A DNA stretch of 64,000 bases from Saccharomycopsis crataegensis (taxonomy: Eukaryota; Ascomycota; Saccharomycetes; Ascoideales; Saccharomycopsidaceae): the NCBI RefSeq assembly GCF_037102585.1, contig NW_027043828.1:248001-312000 (forward strand), in the 5' to 3' direction. Below, one piece after another: positions 1 to 9,372 of the stretch (position 1 is its first letter; each line of letters starts with the position of its first letter). The notes under the pieces were generated by a model. That model saw only the letters and a list, made by a program, of their open reading frames with translations. It was not told the origin of the DNA and did not search any database. The position numbers and the translations under genes were made by a program.

Positions 1-288
1 TTATTGGATGATTTGAAAGATATTCAAGTACCGGATATCGCGTTAGCGTATTGGAACATGGAACCATCGGCAACTTTCAAAGACTTGATTCTTTACATTA
101 GGGCCGACGAGTCTAAGCATAGAGAGGTCAATCATACTTTAGCAAACTTGAAGCAAAAGCAAGACCGGAACCCATATGCTTTTGTTGCCGATGATAGTAA
201 ACCTCAGCCAAGTAATGGATTTGAGAATTACAAGCCAAGAGGGTGGGAAAGAGAGGAAATTGCAAAAATCAATGAGAAGGAAGGGTGA
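1..288 (+). CDS. AOX: alternative oxidase, C-terminal part (cut by window edge)
   Basis: Only the last 95 codons are present, open from base 1 to a TGA at 286-288. The protein is the mitochondrial inner-membrane ubiquinol oxidase that bypasses complexes III and IV. The visible part contains the family's last di-iron helix, ADESKHREVNH, whose Glu and His are metal ligands, preceded by the usual DIALAYWNMEPSATFKDL stretch. The C-terminal tail after the four-helix bundle (about 45 residues ending KINEKEG) is variable in this family. The presence of AOX points to a yeast outside the Saccharomyces lineage. The start codon and mitochondrial presequence lie upstream of the window. Confidence 0.95.
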   Translation, partial: LLDDLKDIQVPDIALAYWNMEPSATFKDLILYIRADESKHREVNHTLANLKQKQDRNPYAFVADDSKPQPSNGFENYKPRGWEREEIAKINEKEG

Positions 289-1106
289 AAAAGAAAAAAG
301 AAAGAGAGGTCATGAAATGATCCTATATAATGGATATATATGACTCTATGTATATATAAAATATTTTATTTTAGTGCTGTAATATGTTAATAAATTAGAT
401 TCTAGCCAATGATATATTTGTTTTGTTTTGTTTTAGATGTAGCTGGGAAGGATGAAAAAGAAGAGCCTATGACAATATTTGTTGTCTGGATTGACTCCCA
501 ATATATAATAGTAAAGCCCCTTCAACTCACCCACTTTCAAAAAGAAAAATGAAAGCGCCGTTACACAGTTTACATTACCCATGGTATATCTGATTACCAC
601 ATCATTTGTAGATGATAATTTTACGAGAGGATGGCCACTTGCTGCTGCATGCTGAAGGCATAATGTGTTATTAGTTTACACCACTTAAATTTCGCAAGCA
701 TTAAAAAAAAAAAAAGTCTCATTTACACAACGAATCAAGGGAACTAACTACATTGAAATATATTTTATATGATAAATATATTATTAGGTTTCAGCCACGA
801 AATTCTGAATTTACATATTGACAATATTCAATCCTTCAGAGCGATGGAGGAGGGGAATCTGCCCCAATTTCCAACATCATGTGACTCTTTTACGCCCTAA
901 TAATACAGCCCTCAGATATATCACGTGGCATGTGAGCCGTTTACCATGTGACATCGTTAGCAACCTGGGATCGGATTTTTATTTTTGTTGGAGAACGGAA
1001 GAGAGGGGCTCCAGTCGATATTATATAAAAAAATGAATGGTCCACCGGTTTTCTTTTCCTCTCTCCTCTTACTTTTTTTGATTCCCCATACATTCACTAT
1101 TTCACA
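289..1106. other. intergenic: AOX 3' flank and RPL41 promoter
   Basis: There is no convincing reading frame here. The first 250 bases are AT-rich AOX 3' flank. The right half is the RPL41 promoter: a poly(A) run near 701-714, factor sites at 895-927, and a TATA-like ATATTATATAAAA around 1017-1030, about 80 bases before the start codon. A 72-codon open frame at 818-1036 has no protein-like composition and overlaps these sites. Confidence 0.6.
895..927. promoter_or_regulatory. Tbf1-type CCCTAA and Cbf1-type CACGTG pair upstream of RPL41
   Basis: GCCCTAA ends at 900 and TCACGTGG lies at 921-928, about 180-210 bases before the RPL41 start. A related CATGTGAC follows near 945. In Candida-like yeasts, ribosomal-protein promoters are known to use Tbf1 and Cbf1 rather than Rap1, and this pair fits that arrangement. 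Binding itself is inferred. Confidence 0.55.
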
Positions 1107-1184
1107 ATGAGAGCTAAGTGGAGAAAGAAGAGAGTTAGAAGATTAAAGAGAAAGAGACGGAAGGTCAGAGCTAGATCCAAATAA
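1107..1184 (+). CDS. RPL41: 60S ribosomal protein L41 (eL41), 25 aa
   Basis: An ATG at 1107 opens 25 codons ending TAA at 1182-1184. The peptide is almost all Arg and Lys (begins MRAKWRKKRVRRLKRK), which matches eL41, the smallest ribosomal protein. eL41 sits at the 40S/60S interface and is essentially invariant in eukaryotes. It has the normal family length, is intronless, and is too short for a routine ORF scan. The upstream CACGTG and CCCTAA sites and TATA element fit a highly expressed ribosomal-protein gene. Confidence 0.97.
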   Translation: MRAKWRKKRVRRLKRKRRKVRARSK

Positions 1185-1743
1185 GCGGATCGAACTATAG
1201 CATAGTGTTATCGCCATTGAAATTTTGCAATTGTGAACAAGAAGATTTGAAATTGTAAATAATCATACAGTCTTTTTGATGAGTTGAAAGATAATGTGGA
1301 GATGACACCGGTGATCATTGTCATGAAGTTGCCTACTTGTATTCAATTGGAAGGAAGCGAATGCCCAAGAGAGTTTTAATTGGATGATTTTGTTGGAACG
1401 GTTAAAGAAAAATAATGACTGATATTCAATTGCTTTTTGAGAAGTTTCTTTTAAATGAATTGGTAATGGTTGATGGTTATTGCTGGTTGTAGCTTTGATT
1501 AATGACGGATTTCTAGTTTACCTTTTATATGTCTCCGCAATAAAGAAAAAAGATTTTTTAAATCAATTTACTTGAAGATGTAGTATTGTGGAACCACAAG
1601 TTACATTGAAATTCGTAAAACATATATAATTGAAAAAAATGTGAAGCAAAATTTAAAATATTCTACTGAATGGCGCAGCATCCAATTTAGAACTTCCTAC
1701 TCTTATCAATACAAAAATAAAGAAATACAGCAATACGTTTTAT
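1185..1743. other. intergenic between convergent RPL41 and the 1744-2904 gene
   Basis: This is AT-rich sequence between two converging genes. I see no open frame of note. Partial snoRNA-like boxes (GATGA near 1277, CTGA near 1417) do not form a consistent C/D pair, so no RNA gene is called. Confidence 0.5.
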
Positions 1744-2904
1744 TTATGATTTATCAAGTCTCTTTCTCTCTTGAGACAAGCTGTTATGTAAAGCCATTGA
1801 GATGTGGTCCAATCCAGTAACGTCAATGATTTCATCAATGATTTTTTCATTGATCAACAATTTTTCTTCCTCATGGTGATTATCCATTGAAGGCAATTCC
1901 TTATAATGGGTCGAATAAATCTGGTCAAGCTGTGGTAGATTCGCAAACTGGAAATGCCCCTGGGATTCTCCATTAGTTGGCAATGGATCGTTCATCAAAT
2001 AATTCAAATGTTTTAACCCACTCATCACTTTCCAATGACAATAAATTCTATAACAAAGGTAAAAACCCGGGATATTGGGGATCACTGGTAAAATAACAAA
2101 TGGGATGGTCAATGGTAGCCCAAGAATACAGTAAATCATTGATCTCATATGATGCTTGTAATAATTGCCCTGTATATCTTCATTAATAAACTTCACAATA
2201 TCTGCCTCACTTAAAAGAGATTTTGGATAATATAATGGAATTGGTTTCAATAATGTCGCATACACTTCTTTGTTAACAAGGAAGTCATCTTCATGAGCAA
2301 TGGTATCTTTTCTATCGGTGGAATTGTGTTCTTTGAACGACGACTGGAAAAAATCCATTCGATCTTGATGTTTCTGTTTGACATGACTAAGATCAACGGT
2401 CTCAAGAAATTCATTATTCTTGATTTCCGTGCGGATTTCTCTCAACACTGTCGATCTTGATGGAATAGACGAGAGACAGGTTTCAAACCAATTGATCCGT
2501 TTAAGAAACCTTTGAACCGTATCGTAACTGTATTTCATAACCTTGTTGTTAGAAGTGGACATGTTTTCCCATACTGTTTGCATCTTCTTCGTTACCTTTA
2601 GTAGATTGAGCTGGCTTTTAATCTGTAATTTTTCTCCAAAACTTTTCCCAGTGACATCTTTCGCCTGTAATTCCAAGTAAGTATTCCAATCAAATGATCT
2701 ATGATAATTGTAGAAAATGAATTTCTTTTTGGTGGTGACGGGCAAAACAATCATATTCATTGGTGCCAAACTTTTGACAGACCCACCAGGGACCGCAACA
2801 TTGGGTGCCGATGAGTTTGCCCTTATCGAGATTCTAAAGAGTGACAATCCCCTGCTCCTAATAAATAAGGGCAAACCATAAGAATTCGACAGGGAAACAA
2901 GCAT
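1744..2904 (-). CDS. mitochondrial K+/H+ exchange-related protein (Mit_KHE1 family, YDL183C-like)
   Basis: This is a 386-aa protein from an ATG at 2904. The N-terminus is basic and Ser-rich and lacks acidic residues over the first ~35 positions, which looks like a mitochondrial targeting sequence. Near residues 255-285 there are hydrophobic segments with the phrase NIPGFYLCYRIYCHWK, the signature I associate with the fungal family named for mitochondrial potassium/proton exchange (S. cerevisiae YDL183C). It is inferred to act in the inner membrane in cation homeostasis. The transport role of the family is indirect, so the functional label is weaker than the family label. The intron-rich gene at 3113-4280 lies directly upstream on the same strand. 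Confidence 0.75.
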   Translation of the reverse strand: MLVSLSNSYGLPLFIRSRGLSLFRISIRANSSAPNVAVPGGSVKSLAPMNMIVLPVTTKKKFIFYNYHRSFDWNTYLELQAKDVTGKSFGEKLQIKSQLNLLKVTKKMQTVWENMSTSNNKVMKYSYDTVQRFLKRINWFETCLSSIPSRSTVLREIRTEIKNNEFLETVDLSHVKQKHQDRMDFFQSSFKEHNSTDRKDTIAHEDDFLVNKEVYATLLKPIPLYYPKSLLSEADIVKFINEDIQGNYYKHHMRSMIYCILGLPLTIPFVILPVIPNIPGFYLCYRIYCHWKVMSGLKHLNYLMNDPLPTNGESQGHFQFANLPQLDQIYSTHYKELPSMDNHHEEEKLLINEKIIDEIIDVTGLDHISMALHNSLSQERKRLDKS

Positions 2905-3112
2905 TTTTTATTTGGCAAAATGTCCCAATGGTGGTGGTATCAGATGGTTTGAAATTTCCCAATAAAAAAAAAAAAAAAAGATTAAAAAAAAGGGTTGGTG
3001 TTTGCCCCCCGCAAAGTAAGGTGGTGGCGGCGCAAAAACTATATAGTTGTAGGAATTTTTTCACCATCTGTTGATGATGACATGCATACGTGCACAGCCA
3101 TCCACCTCCACA

Positions 3113-4280
3113 TCAAAAGTTGTTTAATTCTTCCGAATGATGAAAGAAATTGAAATTTGGGTAATTTTCTGAATGGTGCTTTATGTCATACTCGATTTTC
3201 CGGTCGGTCATATTGTTTAGAATCGATGATATGTTTCGTGAGTGTTTAGCGTCGTTTTCAATTTTCCTCACCAACTTGATATGAGACTATAAGTGAACAA
3301 ACAGGTTAGTGGTAAAGAATGAAAAAAAAAATAAAAAATGAAATGAATGGTAATGGCAACCTACCTTAGCAGAATCTGAAAAAAGTTTCCATAATACTGT
3401 TGCAAATGGATAGTTTGTAATAAATGACTGGAACCGGTTTTTGTTAGTCCTCTATCTAGAAATGAGTGTAGAAAAGTGCTCCACTTACTTTTCGGCAAAA
3501 ATAAGATAACACAAGGGGAATTTCTTTTTCTGATTCAATAATAAAATTAAACATAGTGTGGTTTAAAATATTTGTAATATCCATCATGTCCTCGATGTCA
3601 AAAATTGGATCCCAGTTCGTAAAAAGGCGGTTTGGGTCAGGGTAGACTCGCAAGTTTACTAATAACCTCTCAACTTCAAAGATTTGATAATTTTCCACAG
3701 TAAAGATAGGATCTAATTGAGATCTGATCTCTTGATTAATAACTTGACACTTCAACTTGACTTAAAAAAAATTTTTTTTATTGTTAGTATCTTTTTGCTT
3801 TTGTTGCTAGAGATTACTTACTACTGATCGTTGAATCCTTGACATCTGTTTCTATTTCCACTTCATAACCAAATTCTTTCCAGCACTGAATAGAATGTTA
3901 ATAATTTATTCCTCCAACACAATTCAATAAAGATGAAGATAATTTACATTGTAATTGAGGTGATTTTTCAAAATTTCACTGAACTCATTCAGTGACATTA
4001 AACTGCCACCATAAAAGACATTGATCACAAGCTATTAAAGTACTCGTCAGTATTAAACGAAGGTTTATTGTGAAATGTGAAAATAATTGATAATTACAGT
4101 CAAACCAGGAAGTTTTGGAAATATCACCGTGGTTCCCGAATTAAGCGCCGATAAATCCAGGGTGGTGGAATTGGAATTGGAATTGGAATTGGCATTGGCA
4201 TTGGTGAAGGAAACATAGAAATCCGAGCCACAGAACTTATCTTTCGTTTGAAGAAATAGTTTCTTTACAGGTGAACTCAT
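3113..4280 (-). CDS. unknown 279-aa protein encoded by six exons (five short introns)
   Basis: Exons on the minus strand: 4280-4098, 4031-3948, 3885-3822, 3760-3489, 3427-3365 and 3286-3113. The introns are 61-78 bases. Donors are GTAATT, GTAAAT, GTAAGT, GTAAGT and GTAGGT, and acceptors are TAG, CAG, AAG, CAG and TAG. Branch-like motifs include TACTGAC, TATTAAC, ATACTAAC, GACTAAC and CACTAAC. The joined frame is open from an ATG (MSSPVKKLFLQTKDKF) to a TGA, giving 279 aa with no internal stop, which random sequence would rarely permit. I do not recognise the family. The protein starts with a beta-rich stretch, has a mid-region LRVYPDPNRLFTNWDP and ends with a charged tail. Five introns in one short gene is unusual for a budding yeast, where such genes are often meiotic or have regulated splicing; that link is only an inference. 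Confidence 0.75.
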
Positions 4281-4620
4281 TGTTGACTTTTCAAATGACT
4301 TGAAAAATAGCCGATAGAAAATTAATTGTTTGATTAAAAGCAGACGAGGAAAAAAAAATGTAGAGAAAATAAATCGACCAAATATGCATTTAACAAAGGG
4401 AAACAAAAACCAAATAGCAAATTCTATGAAACGACAGATGGAAAAAGCTGTCAACAAAAATTAACGAGTGGAATATTTAAAACAAATGCCTAATAATTGA
4501 AAACAATGAAATAATGATTATGCAAATGACAACAATATAGTATAATATAATATAATATAACATGAATATAACATGAATATAACGATATGAACGTATAACA
4601 ATATATGGCACATAGGCTGA
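4281..4620. other. intergenic, AT-rich, upstream of the six-exon gene
   Basis: This holds the promoter side of the leftward six-exon gene and the 3' flank of the next leftward gene. A run of TATAA repeats lies at about 4540-4575. No gene is seen. Confidence 0.5.
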
Positions 4621-6384
4621 CTACTCCAGTAATCTGTGCTTCTCCATTTCCACCATCTTCTTGGCCCGGTCCATTTTCTTAGTAAAAGAATTAAGTTTCG
4701 CAAAATAATCATCACCCCGATGTCCATTCCGATTCGTAGCACACTTTTGAACTTCAATAAGATCAATAATTGTATCTTTATAAATTTCATATGCCTGGAC
4801 AAGCAAATCTGGGTTATCTTTGAGTAATATTGATACCAGAGAACTTGATTCTGTTTGTGGTGATTGTTTGATCTTTTGAGAGTATCCATTGGATGGTTTG
4901 GTTAATCTCTGGGAATCATGAAGATCCCCTTGGGAAGGGGATGTTAATTTCTCAACTCCATTCTTAAGAACGCTTTTATCTGAGATAGTATTTTTGACTG
5001 ACACTGAGTTGGAAGTATCATGTAGTACTGACAGTGAGATTGGTTTATTCACCTTGATACCATTCGTATCACGATTACTTATATTGTTACTAGCGAGTTT
5101 CTGAGGGCGTGGTTTTGTCAGTGGTTTTGCTTCTTGAGCAGTATTATGTATACTCTTTGCACCTCCAATTTTGGAGTCAGCGCTGCCATATTTTATTGGG
5201 GATGTGTTTCTTCCGGGTTTTGACCACCTAGGCGCTGGAGCCTTATTTTTTGGTGTCTTAACAGGAACAGTGTCGGAATCTTTGTTTAATTTTCCCTTCA
5301 AAGACAGTACCAGTAATTTAACAGGGCTTGGAGTACGGAAATTCCTTTTTGGTGATGGTAGGTCGGTATCTGAAACTTGGTCAGATAATAGAGAATCAAT
5401 AAGCGCTGCATCCTTATCTTGCCTGGTGCGGGCCTTTTTCTCAATAGGCTCGTCTTGTAAAAGGATGGATTTCTCTTTAAGAATATCTCTAAGACTCTTG
5501 CCAAGACGCGGTTTTTCTTTTTTCTTTTTCTGAATTTCTTTTCTAATTGGAGATCTTTCAAATGCTTCATCTGCCCGTCTCTTATTAGCTTGGGTTGTGG
5601 CAGACAAAAATTTCGACGACGCCATATTACGATTTCCTTTGCGAGAATCGGGTATTTCCATATCATCATCGCTTGTCTTGCTTATAGAATCACTGGCAAT
5701 ATACGACCGTCTTGAACTTGTATCTGACTCTGACTCTTGCGACGACATTTTGGAGTCCATGCCATATCTATTAGCATTCAGCTTGGCTCTAGTGTTATGT
5801 GCCGCATCTTCATAGTCATCTGAAGATTCATCCTCTGATTGTGAATCAATATATACTAGTTGAATTGGTTTCCCCTGGTCATCCACCGGTAACACTTTCA
5901 TATTTGCGATACCATCTATATCAATGATCTTTTTAGCAGAAGGACGTTGAGTAAGTTGTTCTGAATCAGAGCCTTGCTCTCCAACAGCTGGCCTGTTTTT
6001 TGTCCAATGGTTTCTCCTATTCCCTGTTGTCTTGCTTGGTTTGGCACGGCCATTGTTTTTATTATGTTTTGCAACAGGTTGATCTGAATCAGATTCTTGA
6101 TCTGGAGCCACCGATCGAGGCTTATTAGCTTTACCACGCTTATTTTTATTATTCGATGGTTTCTTTTTCGCCTTAGGATGCACGCCGTCTTTATATGTTC
6201 TTTTTCTAATATTCATATATATTTTCTTGTCTCCCATGTATAATGAAGTCTTATCTAAAGCGGTCAAATTTATTGGTACCATCTCGAAGCCATCACTAAA
6301 GGCGTTACTGGTAAACCCGTTATGTTTCACGGGTGACTTGAGATCTTGTAAGTGCTTCAAGGACGCCTCAAAAGATGATATCAT
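4621..6384 (-). CDS. disordered basic protein of unknown function, probably nuclear
   Basis: This is a 587-aa protein counted from the first ATG of the frame, at 6384. Most of it is low-complexity and charged, with many Ser-Pro or Thr-Pro sites (SPIRKE, TPSPVK, TSPIK) and basic clusters such as KAKKKPSNNKNKRGK that could serve in nuclear localisation. Only the last ~70 residues look folded, ending in a helical, charged stretch (AKLNSFTKKMDRAKKMVEME). I do not recognise the family. The frame stays open upstream of the chosen ATG to a stop near 6487 with protein-like content but no ATG, so a spliced or otherwise extended N-terminus is possible. It shares a 336-base divergent promoter with the PRPP synthetase gene. 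Confidence 0.8.
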   Translation of the reverse strand: MISSFEASLKHLQDLKSPVKHNGFTSNAFSDGFEMVPINLTALDKTSLYMGDKKIYMNIRKRTYKDGVHPKAKKKPSNNKNKRGKANKPRSVAPDQESDSDQPVAKHNKNNGRAKPSKTTGNRRNHWTKNRPAVGEQGSDSEQLTQRPSAKKIIDIDGIANMKVLPVDDQGKPIQLVYIDSQSEDESSDDYEDAAHNTRAKLNANRYGMDSKMSSQESESDTSSRRSYIASDSISKTSDDDMEIPDSRKGNRNMASSKFLSATTQANKRRADEAFERSPIRKEIQKKKKEKPRLGKSLRDILKEKSILLQDEPIEKKARTRQDKDAALIDSLLSDQVSDTDLPSPKRNFRTPSPVKLLVLSLKGKLNKDSDTVPVKTPKNKAPAPRWSKPGRNTSPIKYGSADSKIGGAKSIHNTAQEAKPLTKPRPQKLASNNISNRDTNGIKVNKPISLSVLHDTSNSVSVKNTISDKSVLKNGVEKLTSPSQGDLHDSQRLTKPSNGYSQKIKQSPQTESSSLVSILLKDNPDLLVQAYEIYKDTIIDLIEVQKCATNRNGHRGDDYFAKLNSFTKKMDRAKKMVEMEKHRLLE

Positions 6385-6720
6385 AATTCTATGATTGCCA
6401 GTAATGTTGTGCAACAAAAGTGTTACTTCTTGGTTTCCAAGATCAACGGATGTCGCGTCTTGTTTCTCCTTTAACTTTTTTTTACTTTAGGAAATAATTC
6501 ATGAACTGCAGTTAAATAATAATAATAAAAAAAAGTCGCGACTGCCACCCACGGGGGCTCCTAATCGATGATCAATTTTTTTTTTTTTTTTTCCTTAATT
6601 CTTGTGCCAATTCTCTTGTTTCAAAGAGTAGTTCGAGGAAGTAATAGTAGATAACCCACCTATTATACAGGTTTAATTAAGGTGCTTCCTCCTAAATCTT
6701 TTCCTTTTTTTTTATCGGCA
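6385..6720. promoter_or_regulatory. divergent promoter between the disordered protein gene and PRPP synthetase
   Basis: This contains a perfect 10-bp palindrome AGTCGCGACT at 6534-6543 and a poly(T) run around 6575-6592, a typical yeast nucleosome-excluding tract. I do not assign a factor to the palindrome. Confidence 0.45.
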
Positions 6721-7698
6721 ATGAAAGCGCAGTCTCCTAATTCAATCAAGGTCCTTTCTGGGAAGTCACATCCGGCGTTGGCTAACTCCATCTGTGACAT
6801 CCTCGGGATCAAAGTTAGCAGAATCATGATCAAAAGATCTGTCAATGAGGAATCAGTGATCTCTGTGGGGGAAACCATGAGAGACGATGATGTGTATATT
6901 GTTCAGACCGGCTGTGGTGAATTTGAGGTCAATGACCATCTTATGGAACTTCTTATGATGATCAGGGCTTGCAAGTCAGCATCGGCAAGAAAGGTTACTG
7001 TGGTGATTCCAAACTTCCCTTATGCTAGACAAGATAGAAAAGACAAGAGCAGAGCTTGTATCACTGCAAAATTGATGGCCAATCTCTTGCAAACTGCCGG
7101 AGCCGACCATGTCATCACCATGGACTTGCATGCCTCGCAAATTCAAGGATTCTTCACCATCCCGGTTGATAATTTATACGGTGAACCAAGTGTCATAGCG
7201 TACATCAAAGAAAACATACCATATAAGGAGTCAATAATAATATCACCGGATGCTGGAGGAGCCAAAAGAGCTGCATCGTTGGCAGACAAGTTGGATTTGA
7301 AGTTTGCGTTGATTCACAAGGAACGCCAGAAGGCCAATGAAGTGAGCAGAATGGTGCTTGTTGGGGATGTCAAAGATAAAGTGTGTATAATTGTTGATGA
7401 TATGGCTGATACTTGCGGTACTTTGGCCAAGGCGTCTGATACTTTGCTATCGCACGGTGCCAAAAAAGTGTTGGCGATTGTCACCCACGGTATTTTATCG
7501 GGAAATGCTATTAGTAATATCAATAACAGTAGTTTGGACAGTGTGGTCTGCACCAATACTGTTCCATTCGATTCTTTGATGGACCAATGTCCTAAATTGA
7601 AAAAGATTGATATCAGTCCTACATTGGCGGAAGCTATTAGAAGATTGCACAACGGGGAAAGTGTGTCATATCTTTTCACACATTCCGCTATTGTTTAA
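6721..7698 (+). CDS. ribose-phosphate pyrophosphokinase (PRPP synthetase, PRS2/3/4 type)
   Basis: This is 325 aa from the ATG at 6721 ([14 protein letters not shown]), the usual family length. Open sequence upstream of it lacks another ATG. It makes phosphoribosyl pyrophosphate from ribose 5-phosphate and ATP for purine, pyrimidine, His, Trp and NAD synthesis. Visible signatures are [14 protein letters not shown] (ATP loop), [14 protein letters not shown] (the metal/PRPP synthetase signature) and [10 protein letters not shown] (PRPP-binding loop, around residues 224-233). It lacks the long insertions of Prs1 and Prs5 and resembles the short subunits Prs2, Prs3 and Prs4. The N-terminal SGKSHP resembles Prs2/4 and DAGGAKRA resembles Prs3, so a single S. 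cerevisiae name cannot be given. These subunits act as hetero-oligomers. Confidence 0.95.
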   Translation: MKAQSPNSIKVLSGKSHPALANSICDILGIKVSRIMIKRSVNEESVISVGETMRDDDVYIVQTGCGEFEVNDHLMELLMMIRACKSASARKVTVVIPNFPYARQDRKDKSRACITAKLMANLLQTAGADHVITMDLHASQIQGFFTIPVDNLYGEPSVIAYIKENIPYKESIIISPDAGGAKRAASLADKLDLKFALIHKERQKANEVSRMVLVGDVKDKVCIIVDDMADTCGTLAKASDTLLSHGAKKVLAIVTHGILSGNAISNINNSSLDSVVCTNTVPFDSLMDQCPKLKKIDISPTLAEAIRRLHNGESVSYLFTHSAIV

Positions 7699-8067
7699 TC
7701 TCCGGCAAGTTCTATGGCTTGAATTTTAAGCTTTCGTATTATTATTTATTTTTTAACTTTTTCCATTGCTGGATTTGAATTTTTATTGTTTAGCATTCAT
7801 TCTCCCAATCACGATTCTTATGTATCAACATCACTTTCTTTTCGATATAATGTCAATTTCCTAATTTCCAAAAATATAAGAATATTATATGGTAATCATT
7901 AACAGGAATTGTATATTTTTTTTAATATAATATAGTTGAATATGGGTCTAGATATGGACCTCAGCTAGGTCGGTTTCCTTGCAAAAAGAAACGGAAAAAA
8001 AAATACAAAACAAAATAATAAAAAAGAAAACAGAACATAACGATAAAGAGAAGACAATAGTAATTCA
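7699..8067. other. intergenic between convergent PRS and UBC6
   Basis: AT-rich 3' flanks of two converging genes, with T-rich and TATA-like tracts typical of yeast polyadenylation regions. No other signal is seen. Confidence 0.5.
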
Positions 8068-8784
8068 TCATTGTACCTTCAGAAGCTTTGCACCAATAGC
8101 AAGTATTATCACCAATAAGAAGGAATACATCCATATACTGTGCTTACTCTCTAACTCCTGTTGATCGTCATTTAATGCGGCTGCTCTCAATCTCTCTTCG
8201 ACGTCTTGGATTTTATTGATATCAGCCACCATATCCTTTGGATTATCTTGCTTTAATATACTACTTTTTTTTTGTTCGATAAGGGCTTCTTGTTTGATAG
8301 ATCTTTCATTCTCGGCGATTAGTTCCGGGAAATTCTTTATAAAAGAGCGACTAGCATTATTCCATTTTTTACTGACTTTTGCCAATTTTTTTTTCATTTC
8401 TACCGAGGTCCTAATTGACCCAGTGGTTGGTTCTTCAGAAGTCATGAAACTCAATAACCCAGTCAAGATAGTGGCGACACTCCACGCAGGATTCCAAGTA
8501 TCCGGATGAAAGTCGGACATCGAAAGACAGAGTCTGGTGTTAGGCTCGAATCTTCCACTAGGAGTGATCATTCTGATGGCAGGGGGTTTGAAAGGATAAT
8601 CTTTTTGGAAAGTCAAGGTTCCGTGGTATTGGCCTCCCACGTAGCAGGTATCTGGAGGACCAGTAATAACGTAATGCCATTCTAAGATATTATCTTCATT
8701 TGGTTTGGCGGTGATGTATGGAGGAGGGTTTTTTTGGATGTTTTTGTACTCACGAGTGAGTCTCTTTTGTGCTTGGAGGGACAT
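8068..8784 (-). CDS. UBC6: ER-anchored ubiquitin-conjugating enzyme E2 Ubc6
   Basis: This 238-aa protein starts at an ATG at 8784. The catalytic domain occupies the N-terminal ~150 residues. The active-site cysteine is Cys86 in NTRLCLSMSDFHPDTWNP, the Ubc6-type context that lacks the usual HPN-to-cysteine spacing of cytosolic E2s. A charged linker follows, and then a C-terminal membrane anchor at about residues 217-235 (SFLLVIILAIGAKLL), making it a tail-anchored ER protein. It works with the Doa10 ligase in ER-associated degradation and attaches ubiquitin to varied residues. Its length matches yeast Ubc6 (about 250). Confidence 0.97.
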   Translation of the reverse strand: MSLQAQKRLTREYKNIQKNPPPYITAKPNEDNILEWHYVITGPPDTCYVGGQYHGTLTFQKDYPFKPPAIRMITPSGRFEPNTRLCLSMSDFHPDTWNPAWSVATILTGLLSFMTSEEPTTGSIRTSVEMKKKLAKVSKKWNNASRSFIKNFPELIAENERSIKQEALIEQKKSSILKQDNPKDMVADINKIQDVEERLRAAALNDDQQELESKHSIWMYSFLLVIILAIGAKLLKVQ

Positions 8785-9222
8785 CGGGAGTGGCGATAGA
8801 GCGGAATATGTGTGAGTGGGTATGTGTATAGATAAGCTAGATATAGATGATCTGGGTAATAATCAGAAGACGATGACGTTAAATTAGTTGTTTTTCTTTG
8901 ATTCTTTTTTTTTTTTTTTGTGCGGTGTGTCTCGGGGACGCATAACCGATGTGGTTAACCCCAAAATTTTGGCCGATCTCACTGTTATTCGCCCCATTAC
9001 TGATAAGAAATACTATCAGAAACTGCTGAATCATAGTGAAGTTGGCTTGAAAAGAAGCAAAAAAAAAAAGAAAAAAAAAAGAAATAAGGAAGAACAACAA
9101 TTTATTAAGAGTGAAAATGGTATGGAAAATGATGAGGATCAGTAGAGAGAAGAAGGACGTAGAAGGAAAGAGATTGAAATAATAATGACAATAATTTTGA
9201 TGATTAATAATTTGCAAAGAAA
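8785..9222. other. intergenic, UBC6 promoter with homopolymer tracts
   Basis: This holds the UBC6 upstream region and the 3' side of the small gene at 9223-9372. There is a T run near 8907-8920 and an A-rich run near 9058-9080. Short open frames here are low-complexity and not believed. Confidence 0.5.
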
Positions 9223-9372
9223 TCACATAATGACACAAGAGTCAAATACATCCTGACAGTGAGGGCACATCTTGTACTGGCATCTCTTGCATCGAACAAA
9301 CTCGTTGGTGAAACCAACCCATTTATTGACTAGCCCGCAGCGGCAGCACCTCCAACCAACGTTACGCTTCAT
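9223..9372 (-). CDS. 49-aa cysteine-rich (zinc-ribbon-like) protein
   Basis: An ATG at 9372 opens 49 codons ending TGA at 9223-9225, below the usual size cut-off. The peptide starts MKRNVGWRCCRCGLVNKW and contains three Cys-x2-Cys pairs (Cys9/Cys12, Cys28/Cys31, Cys36/Cys39) plus two further cysteines, with basic residues throughout. Paired CxxC knuckles separated by 15 residues are typical of zinc ribbons. Short fungal proteins beginning with a Trp-x-Cys-x2-Cys pattern are common, but I cannot name a family. A TATA-rich element upstream (about 9463-9470) fits leftward transcription. The function is unknown; nucleic-acid or protein binding is only inferred. Confidence 0.65.
   Translation of the reverse strand: MKRNVGWRCCRCGLVNKWVGFTNEFVRCKRCQYKMCPHCQDVFDSCVIM

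Noticed and set aside
6682-6720. N-terminal extension of the PRPP synthetase from a GTG
   Set aside because: Nuclear yeast genes start at ATG; the ATG at 6721 gives the family's normal length and N-terminus.
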